From assembly GCA_027422505.1 (NCBI GenBank), contig JAPQWV010000481.1:413001-477000 (forward strand): a DNA stretch of 64,000 nucleotides, given 5' to 3'. The position numbers were made by a program, and so were the translations under genes. The stretch is from Craterostigma plantagineum (Eukaryota > Streptophyta > Magnoliopsida > Lamiales > Linderniaceae). The notes under the pieces are model-generated. The model was not told where the DNA came from. It did no database searches and saw only the letters and a program-made list of their open reading frames with translations. Of this stretch, positions 19,111 through 29,842 are shown piece by piece. Within the stretch, counting starts at the first letter, position 1, and the number at the start of each line of letters is the position of its first letter.

Positions 19111-21947
19111 TAGACCTGGGTTTTGGGCAGGTCCAATCCGGAACCGGCCCAAAACCGGCCCGTTAAGCCAGCCCAGAACCGGAACCGGTAGACCCGGTTC
19201 TGGAACCGGTAACCGGCTCAGTTAAAATGAACTGGGCCAGTTCGCAGAACTCAGAACCGCGGATTACCGGATCCGATTCGCGGTTCCGGCGGAATCGGAA
19301 CCGGCCCAACGGCTATATAGCCGTTGGGCCAACGGGCTTCTTCAAATTTTATTTATTTTTTATTTTTTAAACACTGTAAAATTACTATTTTACTCCCGAA
19401 CGAAAAATCTATAAATACCACCTCATTTTAACCATTTTAACTCACATTACATCCAAATCTCTTCCACTTTCTCTCAAAAACCTCTCAAAAAATCATCCTC
19501 ATATTAATATTTAATATTATTAACAATAATAATTATTTTATTTACACTACACTACACACACACTCACTTATTATTACAAATAATTGAATTATTATTTTAC
19601 ACTAATGGAGTCGTCATCGAGAAATCCTAACCCTCGCGATGAAGATGTTTTTATGGTTTTCGGTCACGCCGACACATTTCGGGGAAATGCTGACACCGAC
19701 GAGGAGACCGATGTACCGGAACCGAATACGACGGCGGCAACCGACGAGGGACCGAGCCAAGCTTCTACGGCGACGACAAGAAGAAAGCAGCAACCGCGTG
19801 GTCGCGGTCTAAGGTATGGAATTTTTTCGACTTAGAAATTGATAAAAATAATCCCGCTTCAGGTAGCGCTTATTGCAAAATGTGCTGCCACCCATACACA
19901 ATTAAGACCGGACCGAATCAAGGTGGGACGGGCTCGATGAAAAAACACCTCCAGAGGATGCATAACTTCGGGGATGATCTAGAGCCGGTAGGAAACGAAC
20001 TCCGACAACAACAAATAAATGTAAGTACGAATTTTGTTATTAATAAGGAAATTTCTAAGAAAACCTTAGTTAAATTCGTAGTAATGTGTGAAGAACCCTT
20101 TTGCATTGCGGAAAGTGAAGGGTTTATCGAATTTACGAGTACGATACAACCCGGATTCCATAACGTGACCCGTAAAACCCTTAGGAAATATGTCTTAGAA
20201 AGTTTTAAGGAATATCATTCTAGCTTAATTAGTCATTTAACCAACATTTCGTGTAGGATTAGTTTGACTACCGATATTTGGACTAACATTACGTCGCAAT
20301 CTTATTTAGTTGTCACCGCCCATTGGATAGATGAAACATGGACTATGCAAAAACGTATTCTTTCCCTAGATCTCCTAGATTCGCAACATAACGCCATTAG
20401 ATAATACTAGCGCGAACAACGTAGCGATAGGGATCCTTCGTAGACATCTTAGGTTACCCTTAGACGGTCGATTATTACATGCTAGGTGTGCTTGCCATAT
20501 TATTAACTTGTGTGTGCAATGTGCTTTTGACGAAATTTTGGGAGATATTGTAGAAAAATTTAAGGTGATAGGTAAGTTACTTCGGGAACACCGCTACGGA
20601 ACGTCGTGGAAGCAAACAGTCCTTGCCGCCGGCCTCACATACAAGAAGTTTCTGTTGTCAGTCCCGACTAGGTGGAACTCGTTGTACCACCTCCTCAACA
20701 CCTTTATGCGCTACAAGGACTTGTTGACGCCTTTTTGGAACAAGGTCGCAATCGGCAACACCTCCAGGTATGAATTACGTCAAGCTGATTGGGATATTGC
20801 AGGCTTGGTCGTGTCCATACTTGAAGTGTTCGCCGAGGCTACAGAGAAATTTTCCGGAGTTCACTACCCGACGTCCCCATTGTTCGTCCCGAACCTCTTC
20901 GCAATGTGCTACAAGTTCGTGGAGTATCGCAACAGTCCATACTTGGGTTCTTTCATCCAAAACATGGAGCTAAAGTTCAGGAAGTATTGGGAAACCATCC
21001 CAATAGTCCACGGTTTTTTGGCCTTACTCGACCCTAGTTGCGGTGTTGATACTTTTGATATTTTTTTCGATTATTATGCTCAGTTTCTTGGAAAGAAAGT
21101 GGATGACCAAGGCGTCAATTAACGATTCTCTTCAAAAACTTTTTTCTGTTTACGCAGCTGAGCAGGGACACAGTGTGGAGCAACCCGTACCCGCGAGTGA
21201 CGCAGGTTCGTCGTAAGGAGGCGGCAGCGCAATGGGACTACTATGAAGATTGAAGGCACAAAAGACGAAGACCAAAACGCGTGCGTCGGGGTCGAACACG
21301 AATGAGATCCAGCTCTACCTCAGCCACAACTTCCAGACTACTGAAGACTTCGGCCTGGTGGAAGTCGAACGCGACTCTCTATCCGATCCTATCCGCCGTC
21401 GCTCGAGACGTTTTAGCCGTGCAAGCGTCTAGTGTCGCCTCCGAGTCTACCTTCTCTACATCCGGGCGAATTATCGACGACCGACGCGCGAGCCTTAGCC
21501 CTACTTCCCTCGCCATGCTAACCTTATTGAAGGATTGGTATTTGGCCGTATCGAAGAATCGACGGGAGAACGCCATCGACGAGTTCCGTTCTTCCAGTTC
21601 GGACGAAGACGAAGAGGCGTCTAACATAGTATTAATTAATAGTGAAGTCGATAATAAATTGTATTTTTATATTTCGAATATTTTTTCCTTTTTGTATGTT
21701 TTAGATTTAGGTATTTTTTTCTTTCTTTTATGTTTTTATTTGTATTTTTTAGGTAGTTTTTTTTTATTTTTTGTAATTTTCTTATCTCTTTTTTTGTTTT
21801 TATTTGGAATAAAATTTTTGGACTAAAGAATTTTTTCAAAATAAAATAAAAAATAAAAATAAAAATTTCAATGGGCCGGTTCCGGTTGAAGCCCGGGGGT
21901 TCGTAGTATGGTTTTGGGCCCGGAAGCGGTACCAAAGCCCAGGTCTA
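19111..21947 (+). mobile_element. hAT transposon, 2.8 kb, with decayed transposase
   Basis: Begins TAGACCTGGGTTTTGGGC and ends GCCCAGGTCTA. Flanking sequence (TATCAGCT left, TATCAGTG right, overlapping the end by two bases) resembles a degraded 8-base duplication. Subterminal regions carry AACCGG-rich repeats. Contains all main blocks of a hAT transposase (see 19584-21640). Confidence 0.85.
19584..21640 (+). pseudogene. hAT-family transposase, frameshifted
   Basis: Blocks in order: an acidic N-terminus (19584-19810); a BED zinc finger with YCKMCCH and MKKHLQRMH (about 19870-19965); SLTTDIWTN with the first catalytic aspartate (about 20262); DNTSANN with the second (20400-20420); HARCACHIINLC (about 20480); PTRWNSLYHLL (about 20670); and the C-terminal hAT dimerisation region AWWKSN...SSVASESTFSTSGRI...RRASLSP (21355-21500). 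The frame changes at about 19812, near 20395-20405, after 21120 and near 21350, so no active protein is made. The downstream stretch 21640-21826 is T-rich and not coding. Confidence 0.85.
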
Positions 21948-22340
21948 TCAGTGCCCCAAATATTTTAAAGCCCCGCAAACCTAAAAGCGCAAGTATTTAA
22001 TTAATTTAAGCCACACAACAAATTAATCCTATAGCCCAAAATACAATTCCTATGGGCTTTAAGCCCAAGCCCGTCAAGAACCCTAGGTGAAAGAACAAAG
22101 CGCCCCAAATATTATCAAATTTCTCCTTTGCCCCCTGGATTTCAGATTTCACAGAATTTAGTCCCAAGGGAAATAGCAGAATTAACCCTATCATTTCTAT
22201 AATTCACCTTGACACCCAAAAGTTAGAAAACTTACAACCCGATCCCAGAAAGCAATCTCCGGCAAGGACGTCGCCGGCGACCGGAAAGGCGACCAAGGCG
22301 GTTCTACCTCAGGCATGACGGTCGTGGCTTCGACAGTTCG
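21948..22340. other. Right part of the host repeat split by the hAT element
   Basis: Continues the AGCCCAA style seen before 19111. No gene recognised. Confidence 0.4.
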
Positions 22341-22501
22341 AGCTCAATGGAATCCAAAATCCAAGTCCGACGTATAAAGCCGATGGTGAAGACCCAACCG
22401 ATGGTGAGAGAGAAAGTGACGGCGAAGATCCAACCGAAGGTGAGAGTGGAAGTGACGGTGAAGATCCAACCGATGATGATGAGAATGCGTCTCCTCAATG
22501 A
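22341..22501 (+). pseudogene. Acidic repeat C-terminus of an unknown protein
   Basis: In the frame ending at the stop codon at about 22499 the text encodes three copies of an acidic D-G-E-D-P-T-(D/E)-G-E-x-x-S unit, preceded by FELNGIQNPSP. The DNA repeat is GGTGAAGATCCAACCGA with a 36-base period. No start codon or upstream domain is visible, so it may be the tail of a retroelement protein. Confidence 0.35.
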
Positions 22502-22954
22502 TCATGCAAATCTTCCTTGCCCATCTTTAAATGAATCAGAGCTTCAACGTGCAATAACTCTTTCAAACTCAACCATCTTTTATCCCTTTACATAATGGTC
22601 ACCCTTTCAACTCGTCAAGATTCAGACAGCAGTAATTTGTAGCGACTATCTCTGTTACCAGAAGATGTTAGCCTATCGTCTTAGGTAAAGAGAGCCTTTG
22701 CTTAGCTGATTGCTCTGTCCAGACTCATAGAAGGCCTCTGCCTCGACGCGCTGTACGACCTCCTCGCTTGAGCCATGGTCGACGTAGTGGCTGCCATATA
22801 ACTCGGTTGATGATAGAAAATGCATGCGCTCGTTCTTTGATTGTACTCTGATCGTAATGAAGAAGATGGCGTCGTTCCCTCTCGGGCGACGCAATGATTA
22901 TGGTGAGACAAACTTGCGTTCAGCAGTACCCCAAGAACAACAGCCCATTCGCGC
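22502..22954. other. No gene seen
   Basis: Mixed-composition sequence with only short unrecognised frames on both strands. Confidence 0.3.
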
Positions 22955-23005
22955 AGGTTGTTAGGTCAGGAGGAATGCTGGATCAAAGATTACCCCTATC
23001 AATTT
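22955..23005 (+). repeat. Isolated copy of the GGAGGAATGCTGGATC motif
   Basis: About 48 bases (GCAGGTTGTTAGGTCAGG continuing to ACCCCTATCAA) nearly identical to 14393-14440 and similar to 15076-15122. The match stops sharply at CCCCTATCAA, which suggests an element terminus. Confidence 0.75.
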
Positions 23006-23683
23006 TATTCTTGACTTTTGGGTGTTTACAGAAGTACTCTATGAGGTCTATCACTTTTGTGTTCACAGCTTCTCACGATAATCACTCTCTATGGAGTTAT
23101 ACACACTCAAAGTACTCTCCCTCACCAATGATAAGAACGGAACAGTTATATAAAGACTTCAGCTCTCAAATTAAATAGCCGTTGGCGATTTATAACTGGA
23201 ATCCCAAAGATCAGCACCTTCATAGAATTATCACTAATAGAAATGTCGTTGGCAACATCTTCACACTAGGAAAGGATCAAACGGTCTTCGGCACTTTATC
23301 AACTTGGTTATCTTCCTTGGTCGAGCTCAATATCAGATTTAGCATAAATCTGAAAACTAATTCATTGAACTTGATTCATGATTGTTCACTTATCCTCAAC
23401 AGGGACTATGGTTAATGATCTTAATTAAATAACATGTAGTGTAGTATGAATGAAGACTTTGAAAATACAGAAATACGTCACATCCACTTTAATGGCCTGC
23501 AATTTAGAATATAATTTTTAAAAATTCTTTCAATTGTTCCTCATTAGTTATGATTTATTATTACCTAGTGTTATACACAACGAAGTAAATACACAAAAAT
23601 ATATACTTTTTGCTAATCTTATCTCATAGACATTGCATGTAAAAATTATGGCAAAAGAAAATATATAAGTATTCTAATCTGAC
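23006..23683. other. No gene seen
   Basis: AT-rich. A 77-residue frame at 23182-23415 is unrecognised and probably chance. Confidence 0.3.
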
Positions 23684-23688
23684 CCGAA

Positions 23689-24100
23689 TGTTGGATAAGC
23701 TCAATTGTGGAAGCAGAAAAGACAAAGAAATATGAAGCATGAAAAGAGCCCAAGGGACAAGCGTGATATGGCAGCCAACTGAGTCAATATAAGCCGAAAT
23801 AAAGATATGATATGATTACCATACAAGTCAAAAAGAAATCTACAAGCATGATATGTTTTTGAATGCTTAGTTGTCTTTGTGTGTGATTTGTATCTATTAT
23901 ATGCATGCATCATACGTGATTGAAAGGAAGAGAAATAGAAAAAAAAATGAGTTGGACGAAATTTTATTCTCTTCACAAGCTCTTCTTAGTACGTGAGCAA
24001 TAAGTTAAGTAAAGAGAAAAAAATCATTTGCTCAAGAAAATACTTCTCCCTCCACTAGTTCTTCTCTTCGTTCGATCTACATATAAAAAATAAAACAACA
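23689..24100 (+). repeat. 5' LTR of the non-autonomous element
   Basis: 412 bases, TG...CA ends. Differs from the 3' copy at about 23820 (A/G), near 23960-23985 (three changes) and near 24017 and 24032. Confidence 0.93.
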
Positions 24101-24102
24101 AA

Positions 24103-25989
24103 ATGGTATCAGAGCCGATGGTGTCGCTAGCACCGATGGAGCCGACGGAGCCGAAGGTGTTAACGGAGTCGACAGAGCCGATGATGTCGCTAGAGCCGAT
24201 GGTGTCAATGGAGTCAAGGTGGATAGCAGATGTCCACATGTTAGTCCCGCAACTCACCGAGAATAACTACGCAAGGTGGAGCGTAGAAATGAAGGCTTTG
24301 CTTGAAGAGCAAGACTTATGGAAAATCGTCGAAGACGGAGATACCCGACCCGATACGACGGGGTATACAAGATCGCAACAGAAGACTTGGCGAGCTCCTT
24401 TCACACAAAATAATATCGCGATCCTCACCATCTACTATGCCATAGAAGGTACCTGTTGTAGCAGAGAGATAGGCGATATGAGAAAAGCAAAGGAAGCCTG
24501 GGATCTGTTAGAGAAAGCGTACAAAGACGCTGATCACACCAACCAAGTTCGGCAACAAAATCAAGGCGAACTTGAGATGGCAAAAGAAGACGACGTTATC
24601 AAGTTTCCAGAGGACGAGGAGAAGATAGAGGACGACGGCGAACGTGAAGACGACGATGCCCTTGCCGTGTCGATAAAGCGTGATAGAGATTACGCTGAGG
24701 ATCCAACATCGGTGGTGGAAAAGAAAAAAGGTGAACCACCGATTATGGCCGAGAAAGAAAAGGAAGACGAAGCGTCAAAGAAAGACGCCAGTGAAGTCAC
24801 TGAAGAGGAGGAAACATATTCAAAGGCCGAGGAGCCCGTGGAAGAAGAAAAGAAAAAAGGAGTTCTAAACGAAGGAGAGCTCGAGCAAGAGGAGGCGGTC
24901 GAAGAAACGCCGCCACGACAACCACCTGAGAAAGTCGAGGAGATCGACGTGAAGGCATCGGAGAATGTCCAGGAGAAGGAGAACGAGGTCGACGACGCCA
25001 TGCACACGTCGAAGGCGAACGTAAAAGCCATTGAGACACACGAGACAGTGTCCGAGAAAGGCGGTGAGACGGTTGAAGAGACAACCAAGCATGCTGAAAA
25101 AGCCATGCGAAGAGAGAACCAGGAGCGCGACGTGAAAGAGACGACCGACGCAGCCACGACAAAGGTCCCGCGACATGGTGATCGCAAAGTCGCTAAACTA
25201 AGGACTGGAGAACCTACAGAGGCCAGTTCTAATAAAGAAAAAAATATAGACGAAGAAAACGTAGGTGAGAAAGACAAAGCAGTGAAGGAGTGGATCAAGG
25301 CGAGAGACAGCCTTGAGGCCTATATGAACGACTTGAAAAATCGAAGCAACTACAAGTACAAGCTCGCCGGAAAATTAGAAGCGGACGAGAAGGATGAAAT
25401 CACGACGATGAACAAGGAGAGCCTCGAGACGGTAGACAATAATCAAAATCTGAAGAAAAAAGAGAACGACGAAAATGGCAAAGAAGTCGCGGAGGAGGCC
25501 ATCAAGAAGATTGATGTACTCGCGAGAAACGATGCGGAACAATACAAAATTGTTGTCGTGAAGGTCATCAATGAGAAGAAGCCTGTTAAGGAGTACGAAG
25601 GGTTCGACACGCCTGATGCTGACGATGAGACGACGAGCCTGCTGACGGGCTACGTCACGAGGATGAATAAAGAAAAGAAAAATATTTATTATATCAGCGA
25701 TAAGAAGCTGATGATCCCGGAGTTGTTGTTCTTCAACGATAATATATTATTTATGCAGGAGTTATTCGAAAAGAAGAACACGTTAGAAGAAACCAGCCAA
25801 AAGGCGAAGCTGGTTCAAGAAGGAAAGTTGACGGTCGAGCAAGATCTGAAAAGCAGAGGGACAACGAAAGAACAAAGTGACGATGAAAAGGCATATAAAG
25901 CAGCTCGAAAAGTAAGTATTAAAGCGAAGTGTTCGAAGACATTTAAAGATGCCAAGTGGCGAGCCGCAACATATGATACACGAGTTTAA
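24103..25989 (+). CDS. Gag-like protein fused to a charged domain with HSP70- and HSP90-like stretches
   Basis: An uninterrupted 628-codon frame. Residues 1-40 are a short Met-Glu-Pro repeat whose first ATG overlaps the primer-binding site, so a later Met may be the true start. Residues 47-150 follow the copia-type gag start (LTENNYARWSVEMKALL, then LW-V-DGD and AKEAWDLLEKAY). Residues 150-390 are Glu/Lys-rich and low complexity, probably helical. Residues 394-450 (KARDSLEAYMNDLKNR, KLAGKLEADEKDEI, VDNNQN) resemble the C-terminal part of HSP70, especially ER BiP. Residues 507-534 (DETTSLLTGYVTRM, NIYYIS) resemble the HSP90 middle domain. There is no CCHC zinc knuckle. Probable roles would be particle assembly or RNA packaging in the cytoplasm; the chaperone pieces look captured. 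Gag-like start is fairly sure, chaperone origin moderately so. Confidence 0.7.
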   Translation: MVSEPMVSLAPMEPTEPKVLTESTEPMMSLEPMVSMESRWIADVHMLVPQLTENNYARWSVEMKALLEEQDLWKIVEDGDTRPDTTGYTRSQQKTWRAPFTQNNIAILTIYYAIEGTCCSREIGDMRKAKEAWDLLEKAYKDADHTNQVRQQNQGELEMAKEDDVIKFPEDEEKIEDDGEREDDDALAVSIKRDRDYAEDPTSVVEKKKGEPPIMAEKEKEDEASKKDASEVTEEEETYSKAEEPVEEEKKKGVLNEGELEQEEAVEETPPRQPPEKVEEIDVKASENVQEKENEVDDAMHTSKANVKAIETHETVSEKGGETVEETTKHAEKAMRRENQERDVKETTDAATTKVPRHGDRKVAKLRTGEPTEASSNKEKNIDEENVGEKDKAVKEWIKARDSLEAYMNDLKNRSNYKYKLAGKLEADEKDEITTMNKESLETVDNNQNLKKKENDENGKEVAEEAIKKIDVLARNDAEQYKIVVVKVINEKKPVKEYEGFDTPDADDETTSLLTGYVTRMNKEKKNIYYISDKKLMIPELLFFNDNILFMQELFEKKNTLEETSQKAKLVQEGKLTVEQDLKSRGTTKEQSDDEKAYKAARKVSIKAKCSKTFKDAKWRAATYDTRV

Positions 25990-26034
25990 GGAGGATTGAA
26001 AGACCGAAATAAAATTGAGCTTAAGGGGGGAATT

Positions 26035-26447
26035 TGTTGGATAAGCTCAATTGTGGAAGCAGAAAAGACAAAGAAATATGAAGCATGAAAAGAGCCCAAG
26101 GGACAAGCGTGATATGGCAGCCAACTGAGTCAATATAAGCCGAAATAAAGATATGATATGATTGCCATACAAGTCAAAAAGAAATCTACAAGCATGATAT
26201 GTTTTTGAATGCTTAGTTGTCTTTGTGTGTGATTTGTATCTATTTATATGCATGCATCATACGTGATTGAAAGGAAGAGAAATAGAAAAAAAATGAGTTG
26301 GCCGAAGTTTTATTCTCTTCACAAACTCTTCTTAGTACGTGAGCAATAAGTTAAGCAAAGAGAAAAAAATCATTTGTTCAAGAAAATACTTCTCCCTCCA
26401 CTAGTTCTTCTCTTCGTTCGATCTACATATAAAAAAATAAAACAACA
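26035..26447 (+). repeat. 3' LTR of the non-autonomous element
   Basis: 413 bases, preceded by the polypurine tract and followed by the second CCGAA duplication. Confidence 0.93.
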
Positions 26448-26452
26448 CCGAA

Positions 26453-27076
26453 GCCTGCCAGGCCTGTTGGGCCGGGCCAAAAGCCCAAATTTATGCCCGA
26501 GTTCGGCATTTTTCTGGACCAAGTCGGCCATATGCTCAGGGCCTAAACTTTTAGCTCTACTCTTGTGGGTCCGATTAGTTCGTGCAAGAATAATATTAAC
26601 ATCGGATCACATTTCATAATCACCAAAACAAACACGTAAAAAAATAGGCATTTCTATAATCTTTAAATTTTTTTGTAGTATCGCCACACAATGTCACTGT
26701 ATTATCCACACTTGACTAAGTTTAGTCCAGAAACGATTCCGATTTCCAGCTGGACTGATCAACCCTAATTCATTTGATTGGGACATCTTAGTGAAGCATT
26801 TAAACTTGTTATGCGTATAGTTAATAGTAGCAAATATTTAAATAGTAGTGTGGTGAACTCGATTTCAATCATACTAAACTACAGCCTTATGGTAAGTAGA
26901 ATGTAGAATTGATCTGTAAATTGCTTAGAGTCAATTCTATCTAGATGATTAATATGGCACGTTTGAAATCTTTTCTTGTCCAAGAAGATTACGATATCAA
27001 ATACTTGCGAATTTAAAATTCGGCAACATAAATTGACTAAGCTTCCTTCTAGATGGACATCATTTAGTACCATTAT
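26453..27076. other. No gene seen
   Basis: A GC-rich short stretch (26453-26530) resumes the sequence interrupted by the retrotransposon, then AT-rich DNA. Confidence 0.35.
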
Positions 27077-27345
27077 TAAATGAAAGAATGCAGTCCCTCT
27101 TTTTAAAAACAATATTAAATGAAAGAATGTAGTCCCTCTATTTAAAAAATGGTCATTTTAGAACTTTGATTTTTTTCTTAAAAGATAGTCGTTTACAGTT
27201 TTAAAAAATAATCTTGAATGATCCAAATTTACGCCTTATATTAAATAAAAATAATTAATTAAGGGTAGAAGAGATTTATTATATTTCTTAATATTTATGC
27301 AATTTCTTTAAACGTCTTCTTTGTAGAATCAGAGGAAGTATATTT
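27076..27345. mobile_element. Stowaway-like MITE and local 36-bp duplication
   Basis: TAGTCCCTCTATTTAAAAA near 27129 and GAATCAGAGGAAGTATA near 27328-27344 form degenerate inverted ends of the CTCCCTC type with TA at the edges, as in Stowaway MITEs. ATTAAATGAAAGAATG-AGTCCCTCT occurs twice in direct order (27074 and 27113), so the left end was locally duplicated. Confidence 0.5.
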
Positions 27346-28699
27346 TATAGGGTCCTACTATGACACCCCGGTGGGGTGAAAAATACTGTTCACACCCCTA
27401 GCAACTTAATACTTCCTATTTTATTTTTTCAAAATCACATAGAAATTTGTAAAAGTTACTGTCTAAAAACTTTTCCCATGAACTCAACAAAAATAATTTT
27501 TATTAATTAATTTACTATTTATTAACTCATTGTATGTAACATATTATTTTAAATCACTCACTTCTTTTTGAAAAAGTAATACTGTTTTAAATTTAAAACA
27601 AGTAACTTATTTAGTATAAATAATCACATAACATTATATAGCTTCTCTAAAAAAATTATTGAAAAGGATTATAAGTTAATTTAGTCAAATACATCTAAAT
27701 AACACAATATTTCTATAGTATATATATAAAGTATAAATATTATGATATGACAAACAAAACATTATTATATGTAATAATGTCGCATGTAATTTGGTAATTT
27801 GTTGATGAGACTATGTGATCGCATGTTATAGAAAGCCCATGTGATAGGATATATCGTTCTGTGTTATATATGAAAATAACGCGTGAGATATCCTACTGAG
27901 TTATAAAAGGAAAATATGTTGTTTATATATGGAAAGTGACATATCTGTTGATTCTAGTTTATTCCTGGACGAAAATCACATATATGATTCTTTGCATGCT
28001 TTCCGCTGAATTTACTTTCCTTATGCTGATTGGAATATTATATTTAGAAAAGAATTAATTTGATTGACTTTGTTGAAAAGATGCTATTATATGGTATATG
28101 CTAAAAACGGATGTGATCTCTGAAATATGGAAAGTTGTGGCATGACATGTAAACTCGTGACAACTGTCATCTGATCTGATATTATGTGCTAAACATGGTA
28201 AATATATTGATCTGTGATAAATATGGAATTTATATGCTGATATCTCGTGTGCTATACTTGGAAAGTGAATCTGGATTGACTTGTTCTAGAAACTGATAGC
28301 AGGGAATAAATTATGGAAAATCCGGACGTGGTAAATATATGCGAAATGACTAAATTTACTTGAGAATGAATTTGAGTTTTTATATGGAATTTAATCATGC
28401 TTAAATGTGCGTATGCCCGTGGTGATGATTTATTAAGAGCATGATTTATAGGGTATGTTGACTGTCGAAAATTGCATGGAAATTATGCTTGATTTGCTGA
28501 TTATTATATGATATGATTTTCCATGTGAAGTGTTGATTGAAAAGGTTAATATATGAGCTACACTTCATAATTTCGAGGCACTAAGAACTTGTGAACATTC
28601 GCCTGCGAGAGATTTTTTAGCAGAAACATTTTGAGAGATCTCTGAGCCTCCATTTGCGATAGCTTTCTGCCATACTGAGCTTTAACTTGCGATTCCATC
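27346..28699. other. AT-rich retroelement-like non-coding DNA
   Basis: Many short phrases such as ATATGGAAAGT and GATATG recur (27930, 28124, 28257), texture typical of old LTR sequence. No coding frame and no definite ends. Confidence 0.3.
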
Positions 28700-29262
28700 A
28701 CTGCACGAGTGATTCATCACGTTATTCTGACCTCCCACCATATATTCTGTCTTCGGACGTGTTGTATTCGGACGTGAGTAATACCAAGGAGGCAAGGTCG
28801 ACGTTTACGCACACGTGAATGGAATGACGAGTTTCGGGGGCCCTTCGGTAGCGAGCTGTGTCTGTCGGGATCAGGTGATTCCGAGAAAAAAAAACTCGGC
28901 GTGTGGTAACCTAGTGTGTCCAGTGTTCGATTTGTTTCGGTTGTATAGTGGCTAATCAATCAGTTTTGTATCCAGCTACGGTGCATTATAGTGATTGGTT
29001 AAACTCTTGGTGAGCAAACCCCAAGAGAGGATTAAACCCCAGTTGGGGATATAACCTCTGTAATAATCTTGTCTCGCATTTACTTTTCAGTTATTTCCTT
29101 ATCGCTGTGAGACAGACCCGACACACATCCGACGTAACTAGGATATCAGGCATACTCATCACAACTATCGGTAGGCATCTCTAAGTCACTACATGCTAGA
29201 ATTGTGAAAAGAAAAAGTACAAAATTTTTATAAGCCTAATTCACCCCCCTCTTAGGCACGTT
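28700..29262 (+). mobile_element. Probable solo LTR or LTR fragment
   Basis: GC-richer than its surroundings, with the phrases CCCCAAGAGAGGATTAAACC, CCCAGTTGGGGATATAACC and, at the right end, CTAATTCACCCCCCTCTTAG, a phrase commonly found near the 3' end of plant retrotransposon LTRs. No second copy is present in the window. Confidence 0.4.
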
Positions 29263-29422
29263 TTTATCTTCACATGACATAGGTTATATAATAAAATCTT
29301 TATCGTACCTAAACCAAAATTAAATAACAAATTACAGTCCTCTGCATGAAAATTATATTTAAAAGCACTATAATATATTATAATACATATGACGTGATTA
29401 TCAATTTTTGGTTTTAAATCCA

Positions 29423-29842
29423 TCAAACACAAAAATCCATTTCTGACTCGGTTATTTCCTCGTCTTTATTTTTAGAAATTCCATGAACTATATTATCATT
29501 ATTAATTCTTAATTCTTCTACCCTATTTTGTAAATAATCATTAGAGGTTGATTCTCTAACTTGAGAAGTCGAAGCTCTAGATGGAGAATTTATCATATAA
29601 TCACATGGAGATATATGATAATGAGAAGAGGCTGATCTAGTCATTCTAGATCTAGGAGTTCTAAAATCAATAGATTTATGACTTTGATCAAACTGTATTT
29701 GAACAGTTCCATCAGTAGATTGTATTATTTGAGTGGGATTATTTTGTATTTTGGGCTGAAGAGGCATAGCTCTTTCAATTGTTCAGTTTTCTGGAAATTG
29801 TATTTCTTCCCATTTTATAGATCTACGAGTTATAAGATCCAT
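29423..29842 (-). pseudogene. Possible endogenous pararetrovirus (Caulimoviridae-like) polyprotein fragment
   Basis: A minus-strand frame starts at 29842, is broken by an in-frame stop at 29783-29785, and continues open to 29423. It shows a tryptophan- and proline-containing N-terminal block, a short DGTV-type motif followed by a Phe-rich strand, then a Ser/Arg-rich linker and a charged helix. This order resembles the region between movement protein and capsid in plant pararetrovirus polyproteins that persist as old genomic copies. No protease, reverse transcriptase or capsid motif is present, so it is an isolated, inactive fragment. A diverged retrotransposon gag linker is an alternative. 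Confidence 0.35.

Larger units (their letters stand above)
23689..26447 (+). mobile_element. Intact non-autonomous LTR retrotransposon, 2.76 kb, TSD CCGAA
   Basis: Two LTRs (23689-24100 and 26035-26447) begin TGTTGGATAAGC and end AAAACAACA. They differ at about six substitutions plus short indels, so insertion is recent. CCGAA flanks both sides (23684-23688 and 26448-26452). An initiator-methionine tRNA primer site (TGGTATCAGAGCC, 24104-24116) follows the 5' LTR, and a polypurine tract (AAGGGGGGAA, 26023-26032) precedes the 3' LTR. The interior holds one long frame and no protease, integrase or reverse transcriptase, so it must be moved by a partner copia element. Confidence 0.95.

Noticed and set aside
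21640..21826. Hydrophobic tail of the hAT C-terminal frame as membrane segments
   Set aside because: T-rich non-coding DNA after the transposase end; Phe/Leu-rich translation is a composition effect.
22347..22595. 82-codon Lys/Val-rich frame
   Set aside because: Out-of-frame reading of the acidic DGEDPT repeat; the acidic frame is the better candidate.
24690..25298. 202-codon minus-strand frame (Ser-rich)
   Set aside because: Antisense shadow of the Glu/Lys-rich part of the retrotransposon frame; low-complexity mirror.
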